Part shown: positions 53,440-63,055 of the stretch, piece after piece
Position numbering within the stretch: the stretch's first letter is position 1
Layout: the number at the start of each line of letters is the position of its first letter
Assembly: GCA_963814955.1 (NCBI GenBank)
Contig: CAWFEX010000008.1
Location: 682,001-746,000, forward strand
Source: DATCJA01 sp963814955
Lineage (GTDB): Bacteria > Acidobacteriota > Vicinamibacteria > Vicinamibacterales > UBA2999
Reading direction: 5' to 3'
Length of the DNA stretch: 64,000 nt
Notes under the pieces: model-generated
Database searches by the model: none
Told to the model about the DNA's origin: nothing
What the model saw: the letters and a program-made list of their open reading frames with translations, nothing else
Position numbers and translations under genes: made by a program

Positions 53440-56400
53440 ATGACCGATAGGTATCCGTCAAAGCCCGACTTTCAGACGTTGTTCGAGGCTGCGCCGGGGC
53501 TCTATCTTGTCCTTCTGCCGGATGCGCCCCGATACACGATCGTCGCCGTGAGCGATGCGTATGCCCGTGCCACCATGACCAAGCGCGAAGAGATCCTGGG
53601 GCGAGGGCTCTTCGACGTGTTTCCCGATCCGGCAGATCCATCCGCTACGGACCGGAATGGAGTCGGCGCCTCTTTGGGGCGAGTTCTCACGAAGCGCGTT
53701 CCTGATGCGATGGCGGTCCAGAAGTATGCCATTCGACGGCCGGCGGAATCGGGGGAGAGTTTGAGGAACGATGGTGGAGCCCGAGGAACTCCCCCGTATT
53801 CGGGCCCGGTGGTGAGGTGGCGTACATCATTCACGCAGTCGAGGATGTGACGGAGAAGCACCGCCTCGAACTGGCGAAGGAACTCTTCGATCAAGCTTCC
53901 GATAGTATCTTCATCGCCGACTTGAACGGCCGATACACCGAGGTCAACGCGACCGCATGCAAGATGCTCGGCTATGCTCGAGAGGAGCTGATCGGCAAGA
54001 CCATCGTCGACATCATCCCGCCCGAAGACGTTCCCAGGCTGGCCGCGGCCCTCGAATACCTGCTCTCACCAGAGAGGGTCCAGGTAGCCGAATGGACGCT
54101 GCTGAGGAACGACGGCATCCGGATTCCCGTCGAGGTGAGCGCCAAGATCCTGCCGGACGGACGCTGGCAGGCGTTCGTGCGCGACATCAGCGATCGCAAG
54201 CGCATCGAACGGGCGCTGCACGAATCGGAGGAACGATTTCGGCTCACGATCGATGACGCGCCCATTGGGATGGCACTGGTTGCGCTCGATGGGCGCTTCG
54301 TCCGTGTCAATCGTGCGCTCTGCGAGATCGTCGGCTACAGTTCCGACGAGTTGACAGCACTCACTTTCCAGGCCATCACCCATCCCGACGATCTCGACGC
54401 CGATCTCGCGCTGGCACGATCAACTCGCGCGTGGGGAAATCCCCCGATACCAGCTCGGCAAGCGCTACATCCGCAAGGACGGGACGATCGTCGATGTCCT
54501 GATCAGTAGGTCGATACTTCGTGGTCGAGATGGAGCCCCCCGTTACTACATCACCCAGATCGAGGACGTCACGGAGCGCAAGCGGGCGGAGGAAACGCTG
54601 CGCCGGTCAGAGTCCCAGTATCGGGGGCTGATCGAGCACATGCCCGACGGTGTGTTCGCCTATAGGAGCGGCGTCATCGTCTACGCGAACGACGCATTCG
54701 CACGCCTGCTGGGACATGACGACCGGGCGGCGTTGGTTGGCAAGCCGATTGTCGAGCTGCTCCACCCCGACGATCATGCCGCCGTTCGGGAACGGATGCG
54801 AACCCTGCTGCAAACCGGGCTCCCCACCCCGCCGAGGGAGTTCCGAATGATCGGTCGCGACGGCTCGTTTCGGAGCGTCGAGACAGTCGGGCTTCGGGCG
54901 CAATTCGAAGGTCAGTCGAGCCTCGTCGTCATCGTACGAGATCTCAGCGAGCGCAAGCGCATCGAGGAAGAACTCAAGGCTGCCAACGCATTCCTCGACG
55001 CAATCATCGAAAACATTCCTCTCATGTTGTTCATCAAGGAGAGCCAGTCGTTGCGGTTCATGCGGTTCAATCGCGCAGGTGAAGACTTGCTCGGCTGGCC
55101 GAAGGCAGACGTTCATCGGCAAGAACGACTACGATTTTTGGCCACAGGAACAGGCCGAGTTTTTCGTCGAGAAAGATCGCGAGACCCTGAAACGCGGCAG
55201 CGATCGTCGACATACCGGAAGAACCGATACAAACGCGCCATCAAGGCGTTCGCATCCTGCATACGAAAAAAGTTCCGATCCTCGACACGGCGGGTAACCC
55301 GATTTATCTTCTCGGTATCTCGGAGGACATCACAGAGCGAAAGCGGATCGAAAAGGAACAGCAGTTTTTGGCTGAGGTCAGCGTCGCGCTGTCTACTTCG
55401 CTCGACTACGAGCAGACGCTGGCGACCGTGGCTCGGCTGGTCGTTCAGAATGTCGCCGACTGGTGTGCCGTTGACGTGATGGACGAGCAAGGGCAACTCA
55501 GCCGACTGAAAGTCGCGAGCGCGGACCCTGCCAAGGCGGCGCTGTGCGCGGTTCTCGAGCAGATGCCGCCCGATCGAGATCTCCCTCACCTCATGCGGTC
55601 TGTGATTGAGAGCAAACGGCCCATCGCTCGTCGAGCAGGTCACGTCACAGTACATCGAGTCGCTTGCGCAGGGGCCGGAACACCTGCAAGCGCTCCTGGC
55701 CACTGGTATCACTGTCGTTCGTCGCGGTGCCGCTCTTGATGCGGGGACAGCCCCTCGGCGCGATGTTTCTCGGTTCCTCGACCCCGTCTCGCGTTTTCGG
55801 ACAGGGCGATCTTCGTTTGGCCGAAGCGCTGGCGGACCGAGCGGCTATGGCGATCGAGAATGCACGTCTCTACCGCGCTTCGGTCCACGCCACCCAACTC
55901 CGTGATCAAGTGCTCGGCGTCGTGGCTCATGACCTGCGGAATCCGCTTTCCGCGATCCTGATGCAGGCATCGGCACATAAAGCGTCACGGCCCAGAGCCC
56001 GAACGGCGATCGCAGAAGCCGATGGAGGTTATCCACCGCGCAGCCACGCGCATGAACCGCCTGATTCAGGATCTCCTGGATGTCGCACTCATGGAGGCAG
56101 GGCAGTTGACCATCGAACGAGCGCGACTGTCTGCAGGTGGGCTGATCGTCGCGGCGGTGGATATGCAGAGACCGCTCGCATCGTCGTCTTCTCTCGAGCT
56201 TCGAGTCGAAGTGGACCCTGATGTTCCCGAGGTCTGGGGTGATCGGGACCGGCTCCTTCAGGTGTTCGAGAACCTCATCGGCAACGCAATCAAATTCACG
56301 AAGGCTGGCGGTCGTATCACGGCGGGCGCGGCCTCGAGAGATCACGAGGTCGTCTTCCGGGTTGCGGATACGGGCGGTGGCATCGCGTCCGAGAACCTGC

Positions 56401-56597
56401 CCCATGTCTTTGACCGATTTTGGCAAGCAACCAGGACTGGGCGTCAAGGCGCCGGGCTCGGGCTCCCCATCACCAAAGGCATCGTCGAGGCTCACGGCGG
56501 TCGCATCTGGGTCGAGAGCACGCAGGGCCAGGGCACTACCTTCTCTTTTACGATTCCACGGCATCAAAGTGCTGATGGCAAGGAACTACATCGATAA
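53440..56597 (+). CDS. Multi-PAS/GAF sensor histidine kinase (many frameshifts)
   Basis: One long kinase gene of about 1050 residues in at least six frame segments. In order: PAS-like FQTLFEAAPGLYLVLLPDAP from ATG 53440; PAS ELFDQASDSIFIADLNGRYTEVN; PAS RFRLTIDDAPIGMALVALDGR; PAS MPDGVFAYRSGVIVYANDAFARLLG; a PAS with FLDAIIENIPLMLFIKESQS; a GAF domain (FLAEVSVALSTSLDYEQTLATVARLVV, ALADRAAMAIENARLY); HisKA LGVVAHDLRNPLSAI; and HATPase LLQVFENLIGNAIKFTKAGG, DTGGGIASENLPHVFDRFWQA, GAGLGLPITKGIVEAHGG. The C-terminal catalytic part is intact. No receiver domain or partner gene is adjacent. Breaks may be errors or decay; the even spread of conserved motifs favours errors. Confidence 0.8.
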
Positions 56598-56862
56598 TCT
56601 GTCGCAAGACACCGGAAAGGGGATGTTGGAAATCTAGTTCATTGCGTTGTCGCGCACAGGGCGACGCGCCGTCGGAGTTGATCAAGTAGATCACCGGGCC
56701 GGTATTCGGGTGGCCCGCTAAGAAGTGTTTGCGGGCAGTCCTCCGACCGTTCGCTTTCCGTTTGTTGCCCTTTGGTCTGATAGCAACGCTGCTGAGCTAG
56801 GTAGATACTTCGCTCGGGTTACTTAGTCCGTCAGCTATTCGACGGGAGGGACGCCCACAGGA

Positions 56863-56897
56863 GAAGGGACGCGGAGACGGCGTCCCTTCTTCTGTCT
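56863..56897 (+). terminator. Strong hairpin before the zinc-ribbon gene
   Basis: GAAGGGACGC at 56863-56872 pairs with GCGTCCCTTC at 56880-56889, followed by TTCTGTCTG. It may end the kinase transcript or act as a 5' hairpin for the small gene that starts at 56917. The remainder of the gap 56598-56862 shows nothing else. Confidence 0.55.
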
Positions 56898-56916
56898 GAG
56901 AACCCCCGCTCCATCG

Positions 56917-57108
56917 ATGCCCAATACCAACAGGCCACTGCCGATTCCGTGTCCCAAGTGTCAACACGCGGGGTGCGCGCTGGTTGCGAAAGGCGTCACC
57001 ATCATCACCGTCACCTGCATGGGTTGCGCCTATACGTGGGCCACCAGACTCGACGTCTTGCCTGACGACCTCCAACCGACGGTGCTCGCGATTCTTAGCC
57101 AGCGTTAG
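56917..57108 (+). CDS. Small zinc-ribbon-like protein, 63 aa
   Basis: PIPCPKCQHAGCALVAKGVT and VTCMGCAYTW give two CxxC pairs about 20 residues apart, the pattern of a zinc ribbon. The protein ends DDLQPTVLAILSQR. No clear ribosome site precedes ATG 56917, because the strong hairpin lies just before it. It could bind nucleic acid or a protein partner; no specific family is recognised. Confidence 0.5.
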   Translation: MPNTNRPLPIPCPKCQHAGCALVAKGVTIITVTCMGCAYTWATRLDVLPDDLQPTVLAILSQR

Positions 57109-57672
57109 CCTGTTCTCTGGTACGGGTGTCTCCCTACGCCCGAGCATGTGTAGGGAATCTGGAGCGGTCTTCCTTGCCAAGTGCTACGTAGCGCCTCGGG
57201 CGTATGCGACGTGCGCGGCCGATGACTCCCTGCGCACACCCGGGTAGGGTCACAGCCTTCGGGATACCGCCGATGAATTGAACCGGAAGCGGACTTATGA
57301 CGTGCGCCCGGCCGGTCTTGGCGGTTCGAGTACGTGCGGTCCGTGATGCGCACGCTCGAGCGTCAGCCGGACCTCTTGCTGTCCGAAATTGCAATGAACG
57401 AGGCGCCGGTCCACACTGCGCAGCTCTGGGGAGGTTTGCCAGAGCGATCGCCTCGGTGGCCGGCGCTCTGTGGAGGGTATCGGCCGACCTCGTGCTGAGA
57501 GCAGGGGCGCCGCAACTCGACGGCCAAACGAACGTGCGCCCTACCTTGGCCAAGGACCACACCGATTGCGCCAGAATCCCCGGAGCATACCTGCGTAGAC
57601 GTTCCGGAATCAGTTGATTGTGAAACGACCTAGCCGACACGGCCGCGTCAATTCGCGAATCACAGACACGCC
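57109..57672. other. Gap without a supported gene
   Basis: Long open frames exist on both strands because of the high GC, but none shows conserved motifs or plausible starts. I see no repeat or RNA gene here. Confidence 0.4.
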
Positions 57673-58200
57673 TCATTGACGCGTTGCACTCCAACTCCAA
57701 CGGCGCCTGATCGTGTCTCCCGACTCCAGCCGAAATAGGGCCACTTCTTCACCCGTCAGTGCCTGCCCGTCCTCCGAGAACCGCCCTGACACGTGCCCCT
57801 CATGACGAAAATGGAGCCTTCGGTCGCCACATTGCCACGTCGATCCGACGTCGTCGATCTCCGTTGCGAGGAACTCACCATGCTTCACGGTGCCGACGTA
57901 GTGGTCGTGCTCGGTCCAGAAGTCAATCGATTCGCCAGCGCGTTGGATCACCAGCACTGAATTTCCCGGCTCTCTGGAGTGCCCATCGAACGGTGCAAGG
58001 CACGCCTCTGGCCCAGTGTGACCCGTGTACGTTCCGGCCAGACGCCAACGCTCGCCGTCTACGGGGCCGTACGCGATCGGCGGAGGCGTTGCTGCTGGCG
58101 ACGGTGATGTCGGAGTCGGAATCGTCGAAGGCGCCGACGACGGACTACCGCAGCCCGCGAAACAGCAGGCCAGCACAAGGACGCCTAATGACACTCGCAT
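57673..58200 (-). CDS. Putative lipoprotein, 175 aa
   Basis: AGGAGGTGGC directly precedes ATG 58200. The signal LGVLVLACCFAGC ends in a lipobox-like FAGC, then a Ser/Pro/Thr linker (SPSSAPSTIPTPTSPSPAA). The mature domain has GERWRLAGTYTGHTGPEACLAPF and RLHFRHEGHVSGRFSEDGQALTGEEVALFRLESGDT, which looks like a small beta-barrel of the lipocalin-like or 'stress-associated' type; I cannot name a family. Probably anchored to the outer membrane and facing the periplasm. Confidence 0.68.
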   Translation of the reverse strand: MRVSLGVLVLACCFAGCGSPSSAPSTIPTPTSPSPAATPPPIAYGPVDGERWRLAGTYTGHTGPEACLAPFDGHSREPGNSVLVIQRAGESIDFWTEHDHYVGTVKHGEFLATEIDDVGSTWQCGDRRLHFRHEGHVSGRFSEDGQALTGEEVALFRLESGDTIRRRWSWSATRQ

Positions 58201-58249
58201 GCCACCTCCTGCGGATAGGCTGCGCCGATTCTAGCCGACTCCAGAATCG

Positions 58250-58515
58250 GTACCACCAGCGACATTGTCAATGCAAACGGAAAGCTGCGTGTCGCAGAGA
58301 CATTTCGGACTGATGGGATACCGACTCCCGGTACTCTGAATCCCGGAATCGTGCTCATGGCGAGGTGGGTTGGTTCGCACGTTCTGGCATCTATCGCAGA
58401 GAAAAATGGTCAGATCGTCGCTCTCGTCACCTACGAGGTTTCAGCTGACGGCAAGACACTGACGTCGAGAAGCTCGGGCTTGCTCGAGCAAGTGATCGTG
58501 TTTGATCGCAAGTAG
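58250..58515 (+). pseudogene. 3' fragment of a hypothetical gene
   Basis: The frame reads NANGKLRVAETFRTDGIPTPGT, LASIAEKNGQIVALVTYEVSADGKTLTSRSSGLLEQVIVFDRK and stops at 58515. The end is of a type I have seen on small acidobacterial proteins ('YEVSADGKTLT...QVxVFDRK'). There is no start or signal peptide; an in-frame stop lies a short way upstream. It is best read as a truncated leftover. Confidence 0.45.
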
Positions 58516-58719
58516 TCGCCTGCGGGCGAACGGCTCAAAGCGCCGGGATCCTTCCGCCGTGAGTGGTAATGAGTGGCCGCAGCCGTTGTCCACCAGTTGT
58601 CCACCAACCACTCAGTACTGGCCGGTACTCAACGGCACGAAGGCGGGGCGAATCGCTCAAGATCACGCCAGAAACCGGACTAGTCAGTACTCGCCCATAC
58701 CATCCGGACAGCGGTTGGT

Positions 58720-58740
58720 AGATTCCCCCCTTCCGCACCA
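58720..58740 (+). mobile_element. Last tRNA-Leu 3' core copy, right border of the accessory region
   Basis: AGATTCCCCCCTTCCGCACCA differs from the tRNA-Leu 3' end by one base. It has the same orientation as the other copies and lies just before the convergent Mla operon, so it probably marks the outer border of the stacked elements. TGGTAGA precedes it, as at 37443. Confidence 0.7.
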
Positions 58741-58819
58741 CTCGACTCGCCCGCTACGCGGGCTCGTTCGTAGCAGGCCCGTTGACGCGGGCCACACGGA
58801 GGATGCGCGGTAACTTACC

Positions 58820-60229
58820 TCACGGCGAGACCTGACGTCCGTTCCGCTGAGACGATGACCGGGTGATCGCGTCATTGCGGACGAACATGGCCAGCGCCAC
58901 TCCCGACCAGCGCTTGTCGTCTCGCGGGCTGCTCGCCGCGTCCTCACCCATCGGCATGATGTCGGTGATTGCCGTTTGACGCCGAAAGCGACTGAGCAAG
59001 TAGTCGCGTACCGACAGGGCGCGATCGACCGACAGCAGATAGGGGGCGTCGCCCTCCCGGGCTTCAGCGTATCCTTCAACCACCAGCGGACTTTCTCGAG
59101 GGAATCGCACGAGATCCGCCATGGCGGCATCAATGCGGCGGCGGCCCGCGTCGGTCAGCCGCTCCGATCCGTCGGGATCGCGGGTGAACAGGACACTCGC
59201 GTCGAGCCAGATTCGAATCGCCGTGCGGTCCTTACCTTCGAGCGCACCCGACTGATACTCCTCACGCGAAACCGAGTCGAGGTCGAAAAATCCCCGCTGC
59301 CGGAAAAAGCCTCGAAAGAAGAAGTTGCGTTTGAGCGCCTCGGTCCCCTCGGCGAGGTCCGATGTCACTTCCTGGACCTCGACGAGCGTGTTCCGCAGGG
59401 TCTGCGTGATTTGTTGCGCCGTTCCGTCCGGCGACGCGAAGCTGGCGAGCGCCGTCCGCATGCCGTCGGTCGCTTCACGCAGGTTGCGGATGGTCCCCTC
59501 GGTCTCTCGGCTGATGCCGGTCATCCTGTCGTAGAGGGTCCGATCGGTGAGCAACTGGCCAATCGTTCCTTGCCCCTGCTTCACGTTGTTGACGAGGCCC
59601 CGCGCATCCGCCACCGTTCCCTGCACGTCCGCCATGGCTTGCGCACTCGTGGCTGTCAGCGCTTCGACCTCCCGGCCCACGTTGTCGATCACGCCGTTGG
59701 TGGTGTTGACGGTCTGTGTCAACGCGACGACCGCCACAGAGACGTCTTCCCTGAGATCGACCACTTCCCGGGTGACGGTCCGAAACGTCTCGCGCCCTTC
59801 CTGGATCAGATCGGCGAATTCGATGGGATCGGTGCCGGCAATCGTGTCGCCCGGCATGACCGGAGGAGCGCCATCTGTGCCGACGCTGACCTGGATGAAG
59901 GCATTGCCCACGATGCCGTCGGTCTGCACGGCACAAACCGAATCGGAGCGCACGAGCGGCCGCACGTCGTCGCGCAAACGCATGCGAACCCGGAATGGCT
60001 CGGAAGGCCGCACCGGCAACGCGATCTCGACGACTTCCCCTGCATCGAGTCCGGCCACTCGGACGCGAGTGCCCACCTGCAGGCCGGTCACCTTGCCGAA
60101 CGTGGAGTTGAGCTCGAACTGCGGGGTGAAGAGCAGTCGACGGTCGCCGATGAGAAACAGGCCCCCGCCGAACAGGAGCAGCCCTCCAAGGACGAACGCT
60201 CCTACGAGCGCGCCGCGGAATCGGTTCAT
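58820..60229 (-). CDS. mlaD: MlaD/MCE-family lipid transport protein with OmpA-like tail
   Basis: A 469-residue protein anchored by one N-terminal helix (GALVGAFVLGGLLLFGGGLFLIG). The MCE domain spans about 38-120 (LNSTFGKVTGLQVGTRVRVAGLDAGEV, VRPLVRSDSVCAVQTDGIVGNAFIQV). A long helical region with NNVKQGQGTIGQLLTDRTLYDRM follows, then FFFRGFFRQRGFFDLDSVSREEYQSG. The last 130 residues (ERLTDAGRRRIDAAMADL, PLVVEGYAEAREGDAPYLLSVDRALSVRDYLLSRF) resemble an OmpA-like peptidoglycan-binding fold. It is the periplasmic shuttle component of a phospholipid transporter. Confidence 0.88.
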   Translation of the reverse strand: MNRFRGALVGAFVLGGLLLFGGGLFLIGDRRLLFTPQFELNSTFGKVTGLQVGTRVRVAGLDAGEVVEIALPVRPSEPFRVRMRLRDDVRPLVRSDSVCAVQTDGIVGNAFIQVSVGTDGAPPVMPGDTIAGTDPIEFADLIQEGRETFRTVTREVVDLREDVSVAVVALTQTVNTTNGVIDNVGREVEALTATSAQAMADVQGTVADARGLVNNVKQGQGTIGQLLTDRTLYDRMTGISRETEGTIRNLREATDGMRTALASFASPDGTAQQITQTLRNTLVEVQEVTSDLAEGTEALKRNFFFRGFFRQRGFFDLDSVSREEYQSGALEGKDRTAIRIWLDASVLFTRDPDGSERLTDAGRRRIDAAMADLVRFPRESPLVVEGYAEAREGDAPYLLSVDRALSVRDYLLSRFRRQTAITDIMPMGEDAASSPRDDKRWSGVALAMFVRNDAITRSSSQRNGRQVSP

Positions 60230-60271
60230 TGGACTATGCCTCCGGTCATGAACTGCTGGGCGGTCCCGCGC

Positions 60272-61021
60272 CTACCCAGCCCCCTCGGACGTCATGAACT
60301 GGCGCACCAGGGGTATCTCGCTTCCATCGAGCGCGTCGGGTGTGCCTTGAGCGATCACGCGACCCTCATGGAGGAAGACGAACTCATCGCCCACCGCCCT
60401 CGCGCTCGGTATGTTATGCGTGACGACCACGAGCGTCGTCTTCGATCGATTCTTCAGCCCGACCAGCAGCGCATCGATCTCCGCGGCTGTGACGGGGTCG
60501 AGCCCGGCGCCGGGTTCGTCGGCCAGCAATACCGGCGGCTCGAGCGCCAGGGCGCGCGCCAGCCCGGCCCGCTTCTTCATACCGCCCGACAGATCGGCCG
60601 GCATCTTGTCGTACTCGCGCTCGAGCCCGACCTGGGCGAGCAAACGGCGCGCTCGCTCGCGGATCTCGCCGCTCGAATGCCGGGTGTGCCGGCGCATCGG
60701 GAACTCCACGTTGACGCCGACACTGATCGAGTCGAAGAGCGCGGCGTTCTGGAAGAGGAATCCGATCCCCTTCCGGACGCGAGAGAGATCGCGGCTGGAC
60801 ATCCGAGTGACGTCCTCGCCCTCGACGAGGACCGCCCCGGAATCTGGGCGAACGAGCCCGACGATATGCTTGAGCGCGACACTCTTGCCAGTGCCGCTGC
60901 GGCCAAGGATACAGACGCTTCGGCCAGCAGCGACCGTCAAGCACACATCGTCGAGTACGTTCCGGCCGTCGAAGGACTTGGTCACGTGACGAAACTCAAT
61001 GGCTGGAGGATCGACGGCCAT
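60272..61021 (-). CDS. mlaF: ABC transporter ATP-binding protein MlaF
   Basis: A 249-residue ATPase. Walker A CILGRSGTGKSVALKHIVGL, Q-loop FLFQNAALFDSISVGVNVEFP, signature LSGGMKKRAGLARALAL, Walker B PVLLADEPGAGLDPVTAAEI and the switch His in LVVVTHNIPSA. The GxGMKKR form of the signature is typical of Mla/Ttg2A lipid transporters. It lies between mlaE (two-base gap) and mlaD and drives lipid movement across the envelope. Confidence 0.95.
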   Translation of the reverse strand: MAVDPPAIEFRHVTKSFDGRNVLDDVCLTVAAGRSVCILGRSGTGKSVALKHIVGLVRPDSGAVLVEGEDVTRMSSRDLSRVRKGIGFLFQNAALFDSISVGVNVEFPMRRHTRHSSGEIRERARRLLAQVGLEREYDKMPADLSGGMKKRAGLARALALEPPVLLADEPGAGLDPVTAAEIDALLVGLKNRSKTTLVVVTHNIPSARAVGDEFVFLHEGRVIAQGTPDALDGSEIPLVRQFMTSEGAG

Positions 61022-61023
61022 GC

Positions 61024-61779
61024 CTATGCTGGGTAGAAGAAGAAAATGATGCGGACCAGCAGCACGTTAGCCAGGATGAGAAGCATGGACGAGAGCACCA
61101 CGCTTCGAGTGGACGCCTGGCCGACGCCTTCAGTCCCGCGCGTCGTATTGACGCCCAGGTACGACGCCGCGGTCGCGATGATGAATCCAAACACCATGGT
61201 CTTGAGCGTTGCCGGAATCAGATCGGAGAACTGGATCGGGGAGAAGGCCTGCCGGAAATACGTGCGCATCGGCACGCCCGTAATCGCTGTCTCCGCTGCG
61301 AATCCTCCCAGAATGCCCATCACGTTCATCACCGTCGTCAGGAGTGGGAGCGCAATGACGCAGGCAATGACGCGCGTCACGACGAGGTAGCGGAACGAAT
61401 CGACGGCCGTCGCTTCGAGCGCATCGATCTGCTCGGTCACCTTCATCGCACCCAACTCGGCGCCGATGCCCGCCCCAATGCGACCGGACAGCAGAAGACC
61501 GGTCGTCAGAGGCCCCGTCTCACGTACCAGCGCCATCGCGAGCCCGGCCGGGATGAGCGCCTCTGCGCCAAACCGTGCCAGCGACGCTCGCGTATGCATA
61601 GACAGCACGACCCCGACCGCAAAGCCGCTGGCCGCAATCAGCGGCACGGACCGGCAGCCCAACTCGAACAGCTGACGAACGGTCTCTCGAAACTCGTAGG
61701 GTGGCCGGAATGCTTCCGCGATCACGCGTCCCGCGAACCGGGAGAGTTCGCCCACCATGACCAGGAACCGCATCCTCAC
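61024..61779 (-). CDS. mlaE: MlaE-type ABC permease
   Basis: A 251-residue inner-membrane protein with five or six helices. The conserved permease motif GPLTTGLLLSGRIGAGIGAELGAMKVTEQIDALEA is complete, with later DLIPATLKTMVFGFIIATAASYLG and the C-terminal ILANVLLVRIIFFF. This is the MlaE/YrbE family that works with MlaF and MlaD. The gene is directly downstream of the BON/barrel lipoprotein gene (seven-base gap). Confidence 0.95.
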   Translation of the reverse strand: MRMRFLVMVGELSRFAGRVIAEAFRPPYEFRETVRQLFELGCRSVPLIAASGFAVGVVLSMHTRASLARFGAEALIPAGLAMALVRETGPLTTGLLLSGRIGAGIGAELGAMKVTEQIDALEATAVDSFRYLVVTRVIACVIALPLLTTVMNVMGILGGFAAETAITGVPMRTYFRQAFSPIQFSDLIPATLKTMVFGFIIATAASYLGVNTTRGTEGVGQASTRSVVLSSMLLILANVLLVRIIFFFYPA

Positions 61780-61786
61780 TCCCCTC

Positions 61787-62725
61787 TCAGAACAGTCTGT
61801 AGGCGAGACCTACATGCGCGATGGCCGTATCACCCCGCTGGTTCTGCTTCACGAGACTGGAGTCCTCGAGCACTGTCAGCCGCAGCCGCGTTATGAGATA
61901 GCCGCCAGACACGTTGAGTGCGAACCGGCGGCTCACGTCGAACCATGTCGACGCGCCAATTCGCCAGGCCAAGCTGTTGTCGACCTCTACCGGCAGACTA
62001 GCCACGGCACCTCTATCGGTCACGCTGAGACTGTTGAAGGCGTAGCCGGCGACGATCGACGGCGAGAGGGACACACGATCCGAGTCCAGCGTGTAGCTGA
62101 GGCCCACCATGATCGGTTTGACGTGAATTCGAGTCATGGCCGCTGGACCACTCGTTGCGAGTTGGACTTCGGCCTGAAACCAGTCGAATCCCACCGCAAC
62201 GCCGAGCCCCTCTCCAGACCCGAGCTTGATCACCGGGCTGATGGCCACACGGGTCTCGAGTGCCGGCGATCGAGGATGACTCAGGCCGACCGACACACCC
62301 ACCGCGAGCAGATCCGGATCCCCCTCTATCTCGGGGACGTTGTCGGTGGGAGCCGCACGCGAGCGCGCGCGCGCGTCGGGCAATACGGTCGGCGCTTCGA
62401 CGCTGACCTGCAAGGCCAGCTCAACGCCCTGCACACCCGGTACCGACCGAGCCACGGCCGCGGCCCGGTCAGCCTCGGTTTGCGTTTGCACGCGGCCCGC
62501 CAAGTGTACGATGCCGTACTCGACGCGCACCTCGATAGCGCTCGCGCCCAGTTCCGGATCGTTGACGAGCGCCGTCTTGACACGGGCGGCTGTCTGCGCA
62601 TCTTCGATGGCGACGCGATCCACAGCCGCACTGCACCCGCTCACGATCGCACAGATCACGAGGCCCGCTGTACACGCGGTGACAACTCGGCTCAAACAGC
62701 AAGTCGATCGGACGGCTCCATGCAT
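61787..62725 (-). CDS. BON-domain lipoprotein with a C-terminal beta-barrel-like region
   Basis: A 312-residue protein. The signal GLVICAIVSGC has a lipobox at Cys. A BON domain follows (DAQTAARVKTALVNDPELGASAIEVRVEYGIVHLAGRVQTQTEADRAAAVARSVPGVQGV), which usually binds membranes. The C-terminal 180 residues are beta-rich with alternating patterns (MTRIHVKPIMVGLSYTLDSDRVSLSPSIVAGYAFNSLSV) and end in YRLF with a terminal Phe, suggesting an outer-membrane barrel. As the first gene of the Mla operon it may be the outer-membrane partner, analogous in place to MlaA, though unrelated in sequence. Confidence 0.78.
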   Translation of the reverse strand: MHGAVRSTCCLSRVVTACTAGLVICAIVSGCSAAVDRVAIEDAQTAARVKTALVNDPELGASAIEVRVEYGIVHLAGRVQTQTEADRAAAVARSVPGVQGVELALQVSVEAPTVLPDARARSRAAPTDNVPEIEGDPDLLAVGVSVGLSHPRSPALETRVAISPVIKLGSGEGLGVAVGFDWFQAEVQLATSGPAAMTRIHVKPIMVGLSYTLDSDRVSLSPSIVAGYAFNSLSVTDRGAVASLPVEVDNSLAWRIGASTWFDVSRRFALNVSGGYLITRLRLTVLEDSSLVKQNQRGDTAIAHVGLAYRLF

Positions 62726-62861
62726 GGCGTCTGCGACCTACCATACACGGCTCCTTCCTGCGCGTGTGACCCCTATTGAACAGACGTGCGAGCCGTGCGC
62801 TGATACGGTTGCGCTACGTCGTACTGCAGGTGTCCTTTTCATTGAAAATCGAGGCCAACCG

Positions 62862-62959
62862 TTCATGACGGAGGCGCGGGTACGGTCATCGTCCAGGGGC
62901 GGGACCGGCTGGACCTGCCGCCCGGCACCGAGCTGACCATCACGTCGGGCACGTTCTAA
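62862..62959 (+). pseudogene. Short 3' coding fragment
   Basis: The frame GAGTVIVQGRDRLDLPPGTELTITSGTF, stop at 62959, looks like the end of a secreted beta-rich protein, with no start upstream. The rest of the gap 62726-63055 shows nothing. Confidence 0.25.
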
Positions 62960-63055
62960 GCCAGGGCCCATAAGTCTTTCATCCCGTGGGCGCGTGCCTG
63001 TGCCCGGCCCGTCTGTCGCGGGTGGCGACTGAACACCGCAGAAATGGGAGTTCGC

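Noticed and set aside
57134..57700. Long minus-strand frame of 188 codons
   Set aside because: No conserved motif, no ribosome site, composition like other GC-rich shadow frames.
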